59,207 bases of DNA from Rhodospirillales bacterium (GTDB lineage Bacteria; Pseudomonadota; Alphaproteobacteria; Rhodospirillales; Shumkoniaceae). The stretch lies in assembly GCA_014859895.1 (NCBI GenBank), contig JACZKS010000162.1:1-59207 (forward strand), read 5' to 3'. Below, one piece after another: positions 38,199 through 47,541 of the stretch (its first letter is position 1; every line of letters begins with the position of its first letter). The position numbers and the translations under genes are program-made. The notes below the pieces were generated by a model that was given only the letters and a program-made list of their open reading frames with translations, did no database searches and was not told where the DNA came from.

Positions 38199-40733
38199 TC
38201 AGAACTGCCTTAGCAGACGCTCGATGTAATCCCGCTCGAACTGCGGTCGCGACCGCTCGCCGGCCCGCCGACGCAATTCGCGCACGATTTCGTGGGCGCG
38301 GCGCAAATCCATGGCGTCGGGGATGTCGACGCTTTCGTTCGCCGAAAATCCGCTGCCGCTTTCGGCCGGGCGCCCGAAGGGATCGCGGTTGGGCTGGCGG
38401 CCCATTGGCAGGACCGGCCGCTGACCGACGAAACGGCCGGGCTGCCCACCCGGTCCGGGCGCCATCTGCCGCGCCATCTGCTGCGCGGCATCCTGGGCGC
38501 CGCTGCGCAGGTGCTGCAGGGCTTCGGTCTGGGCCTGCGTGGCGGGGTCCATCTGCGAGCCGCGCAACGCCTCGGTCGCCCGCCGCATGGCCCGTTCGGC
38601 TTCGCCGAGCGCGCCGGGGATCGACCCCATCATGGAATCGAATTGGAGCATGAGGTTGCCGAGGTCGCGACGCAACGCCTCCTGGAGGGCGGCCATGGCG
38701 TCACCCTCGCCTTCACCCTCACCCCCGCCTTCGCCGGGCTGTTGACCGGGCTGCGGCTGGCCGCCTTGACCGGGACGCCGCTGCTGGCCGGGGCCGGGCT
38801 GTTGTTGACCCTGGCGGCCCTCGCGGAAGGTCTTCTCCAGCAGCTCCTGCTGGCGCTGCGCCAGTTGACGCAACGCCTCCATCATCTTCTGGGCTTCGGC
38901 GTTCTGGCGCTGCTGCTGTTGCTGCTGAGGGCCGCCCGGCTGCATCCCGGCCCTCAGGCTTTCCAGCATCTGCTTAAGTTCGGCCAAACGTTGGCGGGCG
39001 GCGTCGAGCGCGCCCGCCTGGGCCATTTCGCGAATCTCGTCGATCATCCGCTGGAGGTCGCTCGAATCGATGAACTCGGCGTCGGGGTCGAGCGGCATGT
39101 CCGTCGCCCCCATGCGCGAGATTTCCTCGGCCATCTCGGCCATGAAGTCGGCAAGGGCCTGTTCAAGCTCGTCGAGCAGTTTCTGGATCTCCGGCGATTC
39201 GGCGCCCTGACGCAACGCTTCCATCAGGCGTTCCTGGGCCCGTTGCCACTGGCGTTCGGCGACGGTCAGGCCACCGTCCTCCAGGCGCAGCGCGGTATCC
39301 CACAACAACCCGGCAACGGCGCCGATCGCTGCGTCCCGCGAATCGTGGATCAGACGGGCGCGGGCCAGACTAAGGGCCAGGGAGACCACGACATCGTCGG
39401 AAAACAGGCGTGGCACCGAGGCGATCACGGCCAAGCCCATCGCCACCTCGGCGCGCACGGCATCCGACGGGTCGGCCAGCTTCCGGCGCTCGGCGATGAT
39501 GGCGCGCGCCGCCGGATGCCGGAACGCTCGTTCAGGCAGCACGCTTTCGACGGGCGCGGCGACGGTCCGCTGCCCGGCGACGTCTTCGGCCGCCAGCGAT
39601 ACGGTAACGGGTTGGCCGGCCCACAAGTGGGCGGTCAGGTCGCGCACATAGGGAAGCTTGATCTGCTTGGCGGCCTGGCCGGGCAGGGGAACGGAAAGCT
39701 TGAGAACCTTCTCCGGCAGGTCGGCCCGCCCACTCCGCGAGATGGTGACCGTGACTTCCTTCAAGCCATAGTCGTCGGCGGCTTCGATCGGCAGCCGCAG
39801 GTGGGCCTGTTCGGTGGCCTCGGGCGGCGCCGAGAAGCGGGCTGTCGGTGGGGCGTCGGGAATGACCCGCATCGGCCATTCGGCGAGGGCGCCCAGGCCG
39901 GTCTCGACACGCAGGAGGTTGCCGGCCTGGATGGTGGTCTCCAGGCGATAGGAATGCACCGCCGGATCGGGGCTGATCGGCACGAAAGGCACCTGCACGG
40001 TGCCAAGATCGAGGGTGGGCGTTGCCGCCGTGCCGGTCACCTGGGCCATCAAGATGCTGCCGGCCGGCACGGTCAAAGGTTCGCCAGCCGGTGTCGCCGC
40101 ATTGAGGAACAGGGGCGCGACCCGGGTATAGGCGGGCGGCGTGATCCAGATCTCGGCGGTGACCGGCGGCGCCGGGGTTCCCGGCACATGGGGCAGCACC
40201 GCCGCCTTCAGGCGCATCGGCGCGTCTCCGCCCGCCATCGCCGCCGCCACCACCAGCACCAGGACAAGGGCGGCGCGCAATGCCCAGGGGTCGATTCGGA
40301 GCAATCCCGGAGACGGCGGCCGCAGATGCAGGCTGCGGGCTCCGGCGGCCATGCGGGCGCGGTGGGTCTGCCACAGGCCGCGGGCGATCGGATCGTCAAG
40401 GCCGGCGGCGAGGTTGTCTTCGAGGGTGGTCAGCGGCCGGTGCATGAGGCCGCTGTCCCGCTCGACGCGGGCGCGGGCCGCATCGTGGTTCGGCAGCCTC
40501 AAGCCCCGCACGCCGCCATAAAGGGCGGCCGCGAAGGCCAGCCCGAAAAGGCCGAGAAGGCCGATGTGCAGCCAGAAGGGGAGCGCCGGCAAGGCGCCGA
40601 AAAGCGCTAGCGTCAGGAAGATGCCGGCAACGAGGGTAGCCGGCCACAGCCGTGGCCAGAGCCTTTCCCAAAAGATGGCCGCGCCGGCCATCCGGAGAAG
40701 CAGGAAGTACCCGCGGCGGCGGGGCGCCGTCAC
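38199..40733 (-). CDS. TIGR02302 / DUF4175 family membrane protein
   Basis: 844 residues from GTG 40733. Two or three N-terminal membrane spans (about 20-75 and 155-175), a central beta-rich part (about 200-430) and a helical C-terminal half with coiled-coil propensity and a Gln/Gly/Pro-rich region (about 590-690, with runs of Q and repeated PGQ). This is the alphaproteobacterial TIGR02302 family, of unknown function, always near lysA and argH. The GTG overlaps the lysA TGA (GTGA), so translation is coupled. Confidence 0.9.
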   Translation of the reverse strand: MTAPRRRGYFLLLRMAGAAIFWERLWPRLWPATLVAGIFLTLALFGALPALPFWLHIGLLGLFGLAFAAALYGGVRGLRLPNHDAARARVERDSGLMHRPLTTLEDNLAAGLDDPIARGLWQTHRARMAAGARSLHLRPPSPGLLRIDPWALRAALVLVLVVAAAMAGGDAPMRLKAAVLPHVPGTPAPPVTAEIWITPPAYTRVAPLFLNAATPAGEPLTVPAGSILMAQVTGTAATPTLDLGTVQVPFVPISPDPAVHSYRLETTIQAGNLLRVETGLGALAEWPMRVIPDAPPTARFSAPPEATEQAHLRLPIEAADDYGLKEVTVTISRSGRADLPEKVLKLSVPLPGQAAKQIKLPYVRDLTAHLWAGQPVTVSLAAEDVAGQRTVAAPVESVLPERAFRHPAARAIIAERRKLADPSDAVRAEVAMGLAVIASVPRLFSDDVVVSLALSLARARLIHDSRDAAIGAVAGLLWDTALRLEDGGLTVAERQWQRAQERLMEALRQGAESPEIQKLLDELEQALADFMAEMAEEISRMGATDMPLDPDAEFIDSSDLQRMIDEIREMAQAGALDAARQRLAELKQMLESLRAGMQPGGPQQQQQQRQNAEAQKMMEALRQLAQRQQELLEKTFREGRQGQQQPGPGQQRRPGQGGQPQPGQQPGEGGGEGEGEGDAMAALQEALRRDLGNLMLQFDSMMGSIPGALGEAERAMRRATEALRGSQMDPATQAQTEALQHLRSGAQDAAQQMARQMAPGPGGQPGRFVGQRPVLPMGRQPNRDPFGRPAESGSGFSANESVDIPDAMDLRRAHEIVRELRRRAGERSRPQFERDYIERLLRQF

Positions 40734-41998
40734 GGTCCGCCAAGCCAGTTAGGGATCGATTCGCGAGCCAGCATGTCGTCGACGCCGATCCGTTCGCGCA
40801 CCACGTGGAAGGTGCTGCCCTTGACCAGGATCTCGGGCGGCAGCGAACGCGCGTTGTACGCCGAGGCCATCACCGCGCCATAGGCGCCGGCCGTCCGGAT
40901 GGCCAGCAGGTCGCCCGCCGCCACCGCCGGAAGCAGGCGACGCTGGGCGAAAGTGTCGCCGGTCTCGCAAATGGGGCCAACCACGTCCATTTCCCTGAGA
41001 TGGGCATTCGCTGCCGGTTCGTCCACCGGAACGATGTCGTGATGAGCGTCATAAAGGGCCGGGCGGATCAGGTCGTTCATGCCGGCATCGACGATGACGA
41101 AGGTGCGGGTCGCCCCCTCCTTCACGTAGATGACGCGGGTCACCAGGATGCCGGCGTTGCCGCAGATCATGCGGCCGGGCTCCAGGATCAAGTGGCAGCC
41201 GAGGTCGGCGACGGTGTCCTTCACCACCTGGGCGTAGTCGGCCGGCGACGGGGAAGGGGCCTGGCCGTACGGAATGCCGAGCCCGCCGCCGAGATCGAGC
41301 CGTTCGATCGGCAGGCCGTCGGCGCGCAGCAGGGCGACCAGGTCGCGCACCCGCTGATAGGCGTTGCGGAACGGCGCCAGGTCGAGAAGCTGCGAGCCGA
41401 TATGTACCGCGACGCCGACGACGCGAAGTTGAGGCATGGCGGCGGCGCGGGCATAGATGGCGTGCGCCCGGGTCCATTCGATGCCGAACTTGTTCTCGCT
41501 CTTGCCGGTGGTGATCTTGGCGTGGGTGTTGGCGTCGACATCGGGGTTGATGCGGATGGCGACCGGCGCCTTGATGCCCAGCGCGCCGGCGACCTCGGCG
41601 ACGGCATCCAGCTCCGGCTCGGATTCCACGTTGATCTGCCAGACCCCGGCCTTGAGCGTCGAGGCGATCTCGGCGGCCGTCTTGCCGACCCCGGAAAAGA
41701 CGATGCGGCCGGCTGGAACGCCGCCGGCGACCGCCCGCTTGAACTCGCCGCCCGACACCACGTCGGCGCCGGCGCCCAGGCGGGCCAGGGTGCGGATGAC
41801 CCCGATGTTGCCGTTGGCCTTGACCGCGAAGCAGATGGTGACCGGCAGGCCGGCGAAGCCGGCGGCGAAGACCTCGTAGTGCCTCTCGAGGGTGGCCGTC
41901 GAATAGCAATAGAACGGCGTTCCCACTTCTTCGGCGAGGGTATCGAGCGCGACGGCTTCGGCGTGAAGGCGTCCGCCCTCGTAGCGGAAATGATCCAT
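40730..41998 (-). CDS. lysA: Diaminopimelate decarboxylase
   Basis: 422 residues, fold-type III PLP enzyme with TPFYCYSTATLERHYEVF, the PLP lysine in CFAVKANGNIGVIRTLA, LGGGLGIPY, the EPGR phosphate-binding motif (ILEPGRMICGNAGILV) and the CETGDTFAQRR loop contributing the active-site Cys from the other subunit. It decarboxylates meso-diaminopimelate to L-lysine. Lies between lptM and TIGR02302 in the standard alphaproteobacterial order. Confidence 0.95.
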   Translation of the reverse strand: MDHFRYEGGRLHAEAVALDTLAEEVGTPFYCYSTATLERHYEVFAAGFAGLPVTICFAVKANGNIGVIRTLARLGAGADVVSGGEFKRAVAGGVPAGRIVFSGVGKTAAEIASTLKAGVWQINVESEPELDAVAEVAGALGIKAPVAIRINPDVDANTHAKITTGKSENKFGIEWTRAHAIYARAAAMPQLRVVGVAVHIGSQLLDLAPFRNAYQRVRDLVALLRADGLPIERLDLGGGLGIPYGQAPSPSPADYAQVVKDTVADLGCHLILEPGRMICGNAGILVTRVIYVKEGATRTFVIVDAGMNDLIRPALYDAHHDIVPVDEPAANAHLREMDVVGPICETGDTFAQRRLLPAVAAGDLLAIRTAGAYGAVMASAYNARSLPPEILVKGSTFHVVRERIGVDDMLARESIPNWLGGP

Positions 41999-42018
41999 GA
42001 TGGTTTTCGTGTCCGTGG

Positions 42019-42147
42019 CTATTCGGCCGGGTATTCGCGCGGATAGGTGCTGCCCGGCGGCGGCTCGAGGGCTCCCTTGCGGCCGCAGGCGGCCAGCGGA
42101 ACGAGCAGGCCAAGGACCAGCAGGGCAATCAGCAGTCGGCGCGTCAT
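42019..42147 (-). CDS. lptM: LPS translocon maturation lipoprotein LptM-like
   Basis: 42 residues: [15 protein letters not shown] then the lipobox [16 protein letters not shown] lipoprotein signal with the cysteine at residue 21 followed by GRKGALEPP is the hallmark of the small LptM/YifL family, which helps LptD disulfide maturation in enterobacteria. Its position between argH and lysA is conserved. Its ATG overlaps the argH stop by 4 bases. Confidence 0.85.
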   Translation of the reverse strand: MTRRLLIALLVLGLLVPLAACGRKGALEPPPGSTYPREYPAE

Positions 42148-43586
42148 GGCTTGATCCCTCCGGTTGCCTCCGCCGTCGCCAGGAACCGCCGCCGCGCCTC
42201 GGTGGCGGCGCGGCGCACGGCGTCGGGGGCGGTGCCGCCCAGGCTGGTCCGGCTTTTCACCGAGTTCTCCACGCCCAGCACGGCGAAGACGTCGGCTGTG
42301 ATGCCGGGAGCTTCCGCCCGCATGTCGTCGAGAGACAGATCCTCGATGCCGCAGCCCCGCGTTTCGGCCCGCTTGACCAGCCGGCCGGTGACGTGATGAG
42401 CCTCGCGGAAGGGCAGGCCCAAGACCCGCACCAGCCAGTCGGCGAGGTCGGTGGCGGTGGCGAAGCCGCGCCCGGCGGCCTCGTGCATGCGCTCGGCATT
42501 GAAGCGGGCGCCTTCGATCATGCCGGTCATGGCGGCGAGAGAGAGCGTCAGGGTATCGGCGGCGTCGAACACCGCCTCCTTGTCCTCCTGCATGTCCTTG
42601 GCATAGGTCAAGGGCAGGCCCTTGAGGACGATCAGCAGCGTGTTCAACTGGCCGATCACCCGCCCGACCTTGGCGCGCACCAGTTCGGCGGCGTCGGGAT
42701 TGCGCTTCTGCGGCATGATCGAACTGCCGGTCGAGAAGGCGTCCGACAGCCGCGCGAAGGCGAAGGGCTCCGAGCACCAGATGACGATTTCCTCGGCTAG
42801 GCGCGACAGGTGCACGGCCAGGATTGCCGCCGTCGCCAGATACTCCAGCGCGAAGTCGCGGTCGGACACGGCGTCCATGGAATTGGCGCATGGCCGGTCG
42901 AATCCTAGCGCCGTGGCGGTCATTTCGCGGTCGATGGGAAACGACGTCCCGGCCAGGGCGGCGGCGCCGAGCGGGCACTCGTTCAGGCGGGCGCGGCAAT
43001 CGGCGATGCGGCCGCGGTCGCGCCCCAGCATCTCGACGTAGGCCAGCAGGTGGTGGCCCAGCGTCACCGGCTGCGCCGTCTGCAGATGGGTGAAGCCCGG
43101 CATGACCGTGCCGGCGTGCCGGTCGGCCTGCTCGATCATCGCCGCTTGCAGGGCCTTTGCCTGGCCGTCCAGCGTATCCAGCGCGTCGCGCACCCACAGG
43201 CGGAAGTCGGTCGCCACCTGGTCGTTGCGCGAGCGCGCGGTATGCAGCCGCTTGGCCGGCTCGCCGATGCGTTCGGCCAGCCGGCTCTCGATGTTCATGT
43301 GGATGTCCTCGAGCTCGCGCGAGAACTCGAAGGTGCCGGCGGCAATCTCGGCGACGATGGCATCCAGGCCGGTCTCGATGGCCTTGCCGTCGGCGGCAGA
43401 AAGGATGCCGGTCGCGACAAGCATCCGGCAATGGGCTTTCGATCCCGCGATATCCTGCGAAGCCAGGCGCCGATCGACGTCGATCGAGGCGTTGATTTCC
43501 TGCATGATCGACGCCGGACCCGTTTCGAACCGTCCACCCCATATGGTACTGGTCGTGGGTTCCGAAGGTGAATGCTTCTTGCTCAT
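42144..43586 (-). CDS. argH: Argininosuccinate lyase
   Basis: 480 residues from ATG 43586. Signatures include STIWGGRF near the start, [40 protein letters not shown] with the catalytic His, and the flexible loop [20 protein letters not shown] with the catalytic Ser. It cleaves argininosuccinate to arginine and fumarate. The start lies 24 bases from the divergent tlpA start; no good ribosome site precedes it. A long in-frame extension upstream is antisense to tlpA. Confidence 0.95.
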   Translation of the reverse strand: MSKKHSPSEPTTSTIWGGRFETGPASIMQEINASIDVDRRLASQDIAGSKAHCRMLVATGILSAADGKAIETGLDAIVAEIAAGTFEFSRELEDIHMNIESRLAERIGEPAKRLHTARSRNDQVATDFRLWVRDALDTLDGQAKALQAAMIEQADRHAGTVMPGFTHLQTAQPVTLGHHLLAYVEMLGRDRGRIADCRARLNECPLGAAALAGTSFPIDREMTATALGFDRPCANSMDAVSDRDFALEYLATAAILAVHLSRLAEEIVIWCSEPFAFARLSDAFSTGSSIMPQKRNPDAAELVRAKVGRVIGQLNTLLIVLKGLPLTYAKDMQEDKEAVFDAADTLTLSLAAMTGMIEGARFNAERMHEAAGRGFATATDLADWLVRVLGLPFREAHHVTGRLVKRAETRGCGIEDLSLDDMRAEAPGITADVFAVLGVENSVKSRTSLGGTAPDAVRRAATEARRRFLATAEATGGIKP

Positions 43587-43610
43587 GGTACGATCTGCCG
43601 AGGTATTGAC

Positions 43611-44189
43611 GTGAAACCAGCCATTGCGCTGTCGGTTGCTGTAGGGGTCGCCGTGGCGTTCGTCGCGACCATAGCCTTGTATCATGCCGATAGGCAAACG
43701 CGAACATGTGGGCCGGGCAGCGGAAAAATGGCGGCGTTCCAGCCGGCCGAGGACCCGACGCCGCTGCCCGATGTCTCCTTCGTCGACGGCGACGGAACGG
43801 TGCGTACGCTCGCCGATTTCAAGGGCAACGGCGTGGTACTGAACTTCTGGGCCACCTGGTGCGTCCCCTGCGTGGCCGAGATGCCGGCGCTCGACCGCCT
43901 GCGGGCCCATTTGGCCGGGCGCGGTATCGAGGTGCTGGCGCTCTCTTCCGACCGCGGCGGCGCGGCGGTGGTGCGAGCCTTCTTTGCCAAGCACGGCATC
44001 GAGCATTTGCCGGTGACGCTCGATCAGGGCCTGAGCGCGGCACGGGTGCTTGGCGTCCAGGGGCTGCCGACCACGGTGCTGATCGACGGGACGGGCCGCG
44101 ACAGGGGCCGGCTGGTCGGCGCCGCCGAGTGGGATTCCCAGGATGCGATCTCCCTAGTGGAAGACTGCCTGATCGGCAGGCAACAATGA
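43611..44189 (+). CDS. tlpA: TlpA-like thiol:disulfide oxidoreductase
   Basis: 192 residues from GTG 43611 (GAGG upstream). N-terminal membrane anchor (about 4-24, [20 protein letters not shown]), thioredoxin fold with [20 protein letters not shown] (active-site CVPC) and the cis-proline segment [11 protein letters not shown]. It faces the periplasm and keeps cysteines reduced, for example during cytochrome oxidase or cytochrome c assembly. Divergent placement to argH is the usual one in alphaproteobacteria. Confidence 0.92.
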   Translation: MKPAIALSVAVGVAVAFVATIALYHADRQTRTCGPGSGKMAAFQPAEDPTPLPDVSFVDGDGTVRTLADFKGNGVVLNFWATWCVPCVAEMPALDRLRAHLAGRGIEVLALSSDRGGAAVVRAFFAKHGIEHLPVTLDQGLSAARVLGVQGLPTTVLIDGTGRDRGRLVGAAEWDSQDAISLVEDCLIGRQQ

Positions 44190-44527
44190 CGGATAGGATG
44201 AAGGCGATGACAAGAAAGATCGGAATGGTGGCCTTGCTGGGCCTTCTCGTTGCCTGCGCGGCGCCGGCCCCCGTGTGGGAAAAGCCGGGAGCCAGCGCGG
44301 CCGAGGTGAAACGCTTCACGCAGAACTGCCAGGCCTTCGCCGCGGCGGAATCCGACCGCAGGTACCGTTACGACAATCCGCGCGAAGGAAGCGGGCTGGC
44401 CGGGCCCGGCGACAGTTTCCAGGCGACGATGGTGGGCAACGAGGCCTTGATCTTCAAGAACAGGGTCTTCAACGAGTGCATGGAGACCCAAGGCTATCGC
44501 AAGATCGGTGCCACCGCCAAACCGTGA
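44186..44527 (+). CDS. Small lipoprotein of unknown function
   Basis: 113 residues from ATG 44186, which overlaps the tlpA stop (ATGA); ATG 44207 has a better ribosome site (GGATGAAGGCG) and gives a more usual signal, KIGMVALLGLLVAC, with the lipobox cysteine. The mature part is about 90 residues with two further cysteines (NCQAF and NECMET), which could form a disulfide. I do not recognise the family. Translation with tlpA suggests an envelope redox link, but that is only context. Confidence 0.75.
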   Translation: MTDRMKAMTRKIGMVALLGLLVACAAPAPVWEKPGASAAEVKRFTQNCQAFAAAESDRRYRYDNPREGSGLAGPGDSFQATMVGNEALIFKNRVFNECMETQGYRKIGATAKP

Positions 44528-44535
44528 GGCGGCGG

Positions 44536-44584
44536 TAAAAGGAAAGGCGTGGCAGGAGGTCTGTCGGACCGCCGGCCACGCCTT
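44536..44584 (-). terminator. Terminator for the DUF1127 gene
   Basis: A 10-bp perfect stem AAGGCGTGGC (44544-44553) pairs with GCCACGCCTT (44575-44584). Read on the minus strand it is followed by a T-rich run (TTTCCTTTTA), giving a plausible intrinsic terminator for the gene at 44622-44888. It also sits just after the convergent lipoprotein gene. Confidence 0.6.
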
Positions 44585-44621
44585 GAGGCGATGAGGAGGA
44601 TGGGGGAGGTAAGAAGGGACT

Positions 44622-44888
44622 TCAGGCCGCGAGCGGCTGCTTGATCTGGTCGTTGGAGGCCGCCGCATGCGGTTCGGCACGAAGCGCCGGCATGTCGGAA
44701 ACAGCCGGCACCGTCGGTTCCGGCCGATAGGCCTGCTTGACGAGGGTCGGAATCTGGGCGCGGGTCAGGCCGATATCGGCCAGTACGCGGTCGCTGAGTC
44801 CGTTGAGTTCCTCGTACATGCGCTGGCGGTTGTACCAGGTGACGACGGGGGCGATGACAGCCCGGCGGATGGTGTTGAGAGCGTTCAT
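44622..44888 (-). CDS. DUF1127 domain-containing small protein
   Basis: 88 residues from ATG 44888 (AAAAGGAATGCCCCC upstream). A DUF1127 core at about 20-50, WYNRQRMYEELNGLSDRVLA then DIGLTRAQIP, followed by a less conserved tail. Small arginine-rich members of this family act in RNA metabolism and phosphate or carbon homeostasis in Agrobacterium and Rhodobacter; this one is longer and not unusually basic. Single gene with its own terminator. Confidence 0.88.
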   Translation of the reverse strand: MNALNTIRRAVIAPVVTWYNRQRMYEELNGLSDRVLADIGLTRAQIPTLVKQAYRPEPTVPAVSDMPALRAEPHAAASNDQIKQPLAA

Positions 44889-45352
44889 GGGGGCATTCCT
44901 TTTCATTCGTCTGTTGGGTTCAGGTGCCGGCCAGATGCCGGATCACGCTTTTCTGTTGGGGAAGGGAAAGCGGCGGAAAGGCCAGGCGAGCAGCCGTGCT
45001 ACCGCCTCAAACGCGGAATGGTAGACGTTCCGCAGGTCCGGGGTTTGGCCGGTCGGCTCTTCGGTCCGGGCGCTCCACTCTGGAGCGGCGCAACAAACGA
45101 CACGCGCGCCTTGCCGCATGGTCTTTATCCCTTCGTTTTTTCGGGGCGAAGGCACCGCCTTTTCGAGAAGAACGGTCTCGAATCGAGGGGCGATGCTCCA
45201 ACGGTTGTGGATATAGACCAGATTCGCCCTAAAAGGAGCGCGATTTTTGCAGCGCAGCCCCTCAATGCACGCATGGCTCGAACGGCAAGGAGCGCCAAAG
45301 CGGCCCTTGCGATGAGCCGTTTGCATACCTACGGTAGTCACCGGATCCGACC
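44889..45352. other. 464-base region without a confident gene
   Basis: Between the DUF1127 gene and aminopeptidase P. Composition stays moderate in GC with mixed runs near 45130-45150 and 45240. No tRNA, repeat or strong hairpin was recognised. It must hold promoters for both neighbours. One short minus-strand frame (44943-45119) has a plausible ribosome site and is listed separately as a candidate. Confidence 0.4.
44943..45119 (-). CDS. Candidate 58-residue protein, doubtful
   Basis: Minus-strand frame from ATG 45119, with GAAGGGATAAAGACC upstream. The second half (NVYHSAFEAVARLLAWPFRR) could form a basic amphipathic helix. No family is recognised and the start half has no clear character. 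It is the only frame in this gap that I consider possible; it may well be non-coding. Confidence 0.25.
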   Translation of the reverse strand: MRQGARVVCCAAPEWSARTEEPTGQTPDLRNVYHSAFEAVARLLAWPFRRFPFPNRKA

Positions 45353-45367
45353 TTGGGGAAACGCGAA

Positions 45368-47398
45368 GTGGACCGATCGCTCCTCGACGATAGCCGTCTC
45401 GAAACCCTGCTCGCCGCGGCCGGCATTGCACTGACGCCGGCCTCCGTGCGCGCGCTTGCCGCCGGCGCGGCGGCGGCGCCCGCGGGCATCGAGGAGAACG
45501 GCTGGATGGCCCTGGTCGCGCCGGCCTCGACGATCGATGCGGCGGTTGGACTGGGCGACGCGCTACGCGCCCTATACCGGCAAGCGGCGTCGGTCGAGAC
45601 CTCGGCTGCGCCCGATGCCGCCGCCCGTCTCGGCGCCCTGCGCGACCATCTCGGCCGGCGTCGCCTCGACGGCTTCGTGGTGCCGAGGGCCGACGTCTAC
45701 CCCGGCGAATACATGCCTGGCGCCGCCGAACGGCTGGCTTGGCTTACCGGCTTCACCGGCTCGGCCGGCATGGCGGTGATCCTGAAGGAAAACGCCGCCA
45801 TCTTCGTCGACGGCCGCTATACGCTTCAGGTGCGCAGGCAGGTGGACGGCGGGCTCTACGAATATCGCCACCTGACGGACGAGCCGCCGGCCGAATGGAT
45901 CGCCCGCCATCTGAGGCCCGGCGGCCGGCTTGGATTCGATCCGTGGCTGCATTCCGCCGCCCAGGCGGCGGCCCTGCGGCGGGCCTGCGAGAAGGCGGGG
46001 GCCGAGCTGGTTGCCTTGGCCGACAATCCGATCGATGGCATCTGGGCCAGCCGGCCGCCGATGCCGCTCTCGCCCATGGTGGCGCACCCGCTGGCGGTCG
46101 CCGGCGAGCCCTCGGACGCCAAGCGGCGGCGGATGGCCGAGGCCATCGCTGGCGACGGTGCGGAAAGCGCCTTCATCGCCTCTCCGGAATCCATCGCCTG
46201 GCTGTTGAACGTGCGCGGCGGTGACGTACCGTTCACGCCGCTCACGTTGGCCTTCGCCCTGCTGCACGGGGACGCCACGGTCGATGTCTACGTCGATGGT
46301 CGCAAGGTGTCGGCGGAAGCCAAGCAACACCTGGGAAACGGTGTCAGCCTTCGCGAGCCGGGGGCACTGGCCGCCGATCTCGACCGGCTGGGGCGGGATG
46401 GCCGTGCCGTACGCCTCGACCGCGACACCGTGCCGGCCTGGGTGTGGCATCGGCTGGAGCGGGCGGGCGCCCGCCTGCGCGAAGGGAATGATCCCTGCCT
46501 GCTGGCCAAGGCTTGCAAGAATCCTACCGAGCTCGACGGCATGCGGGCGGCACACCGCCGCGATGGCGCCGCCATGACCCGATTCCTGGCATGGCTGGAC
46601 GGGTCGGCGGGGCAGGGCGGCATCAGCGAGCGGTCGGCGGCTGCCCGGCTGGAAATGCTGCGCCGCACCGCCGGCGAATACCGCGGCCCGAGTTTCGAAA
46701 CGATTTCAGGGGCCGGCCCCAACGGCGCCATCGTGCATTACCGGAGCACCGCCGAAAGCGACCGCGATTTGATGCCGGGAACGCTCTACCTCGTCGATTC
46801 CGGCGGCCAGTACGCGGATGGTACCACCGACGTCACTCGCACCGTGGCCATCGGCGAGCCGACGGCGGAGATGCGCCGGCACTTCACGCTCGTGTTGAAG
46901 GGACACATCGCGCTGGCGACGGCGACGTTTCCGAAGGGCACTTCGGGCTCGCAACTCGACGCCCTGGCCCGCCGTCCACTGTGGGAAGCCGGTCTCGATT
47001 ACGATCACGGCACCGGCCACGGCGTCGGTAGTTGCCTGGGCGTGCATGAAGGTCCCGGCCGCATCGCCAAGCGGGCCAGCACGGTGCCGCTGGCGGTCGG
47101 CATGGTGCTGTCCGACGAACCGGGATACTACCGCGAGGGTGCCTATGGCATCCGCATCGAGAACCTGCTGGCCGTCGAGGCGAGACCGGGCCTCGGCGAC
47201 GACGGGCGGCCGTTCCTCGGTTTCGAGGTTCTGACGCTGGTGCCCATCGACCGGGCGTTGGTCGACGTCGCGCAATTGACCGAGGACGAGCGGGGATGGG
47301 TCGATGCCTACCACGCCCGCGTGCGGGGGGAAATTGCTCCGTTACTGGACGAACCCACGCGCGCCTGGCTGGGGGTGGCGACCCGTCCATTACCCTGA
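45368..47398 (+). CDS. pepP: Aminopeptidase P (Xaa-Pro aminopeptidase) with N-terminal extension
   Basis: 676 residues from GTG 45368 (GGGGAAAC upstream; TTG 45353 is an alternative). Standard long aminopeptidase P begins at ALRDHLGRRRLDGFVVPRAD (about residue 90) with two creatinase-like N domains and a C-terminal M24 domain carrying all five metal ligands: LVDSGGQYADGTTDVTRT (two Asp), GTGHGVGSCLG (His), SDEPGYY (Glu) and GIRIENL (Glu). The first 85 or so residues are an extra Ala-rich helical segment. It removes N-terminal residues before proline, in the cytosol. Confidence 0.9.
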   Translation: MDRSLLDDSRLETLLAAAGIALTPASVRALAAGAAAAPAGIEENGWMALVAPASTIDAAVGLGDALRALYRQAASVETSAAPDAAARLGALRDHLGRRRLDGFVVPRADVYPGEYMPGAAERLAWLTGFTGSAGMAVILKENAAIFVDGRYTLQVRRQVDGGLYEYRHLTDEPPAEWIARHLRPGGRLGFDPWLHSAAQAAALRRACEKAGAELVALADNPIDGIWASRPPMPLSPMVAHPLAVAGEPSDAKRRRMAEAIAGDGAESAFIASPESIAWLLNVRGGDVPFTPLTLAFALLHGDATVDVYVDGRKVSAEAKQHLGNGVSLREPGALAADLDRLGRDGRAVRLDRDTVPAWVWHRLERAGARLREGNDPCLLAKACKNPTELDGMRAAHRRDGAAMTRFLAWLDGSAGQGGISERSAAARLEMLRRTAGEYRGPSFETISGAGPNGAIVHYRSTAESDRDLMPGTLYLVDSGGQYADGTTDVTRTVAIGEPTAEMRRHFTLVLKGHIALATATFPKGTSGSQLDALARRPLWEAGLDYDHGTGHGVGSCLGVHEGPGRIAKRASTVPLAVGMVLSDEPGYYREGAYGIRIENLLAVEARPGLGDDGRPFLGFEVLTLVPIDRALVDVAQLTEDERGWVDAYHARVRGEIAPLLDEPTRAWLGVATRPLP

Positions 47399-47541
47399 CG
47401 GGGAAAGTGCGGCCCATGCTTTGCAATTGATTTCCGGTTGATTCTTAACCATTCTCCAGACAGTCCCATGAAAACGGGTGCGGACAGGGATCGCCCTGAT
47501 CCCGGACGCAGGCGGCATGACGGGATTTGGATACGGGCGGC

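Noticed and set aside
38690-38960. Repeat-like CTG/GCC-rich stretch
   Set aside because: It is the Gln/Gly/Pro-rich region of the TIGR02302 protein read on the other strand.
43587-44006. In-frame N-terminal extension of argH
   Set aside because: It is antisense to tlpA; ArgH has normal length from ATG 43586.
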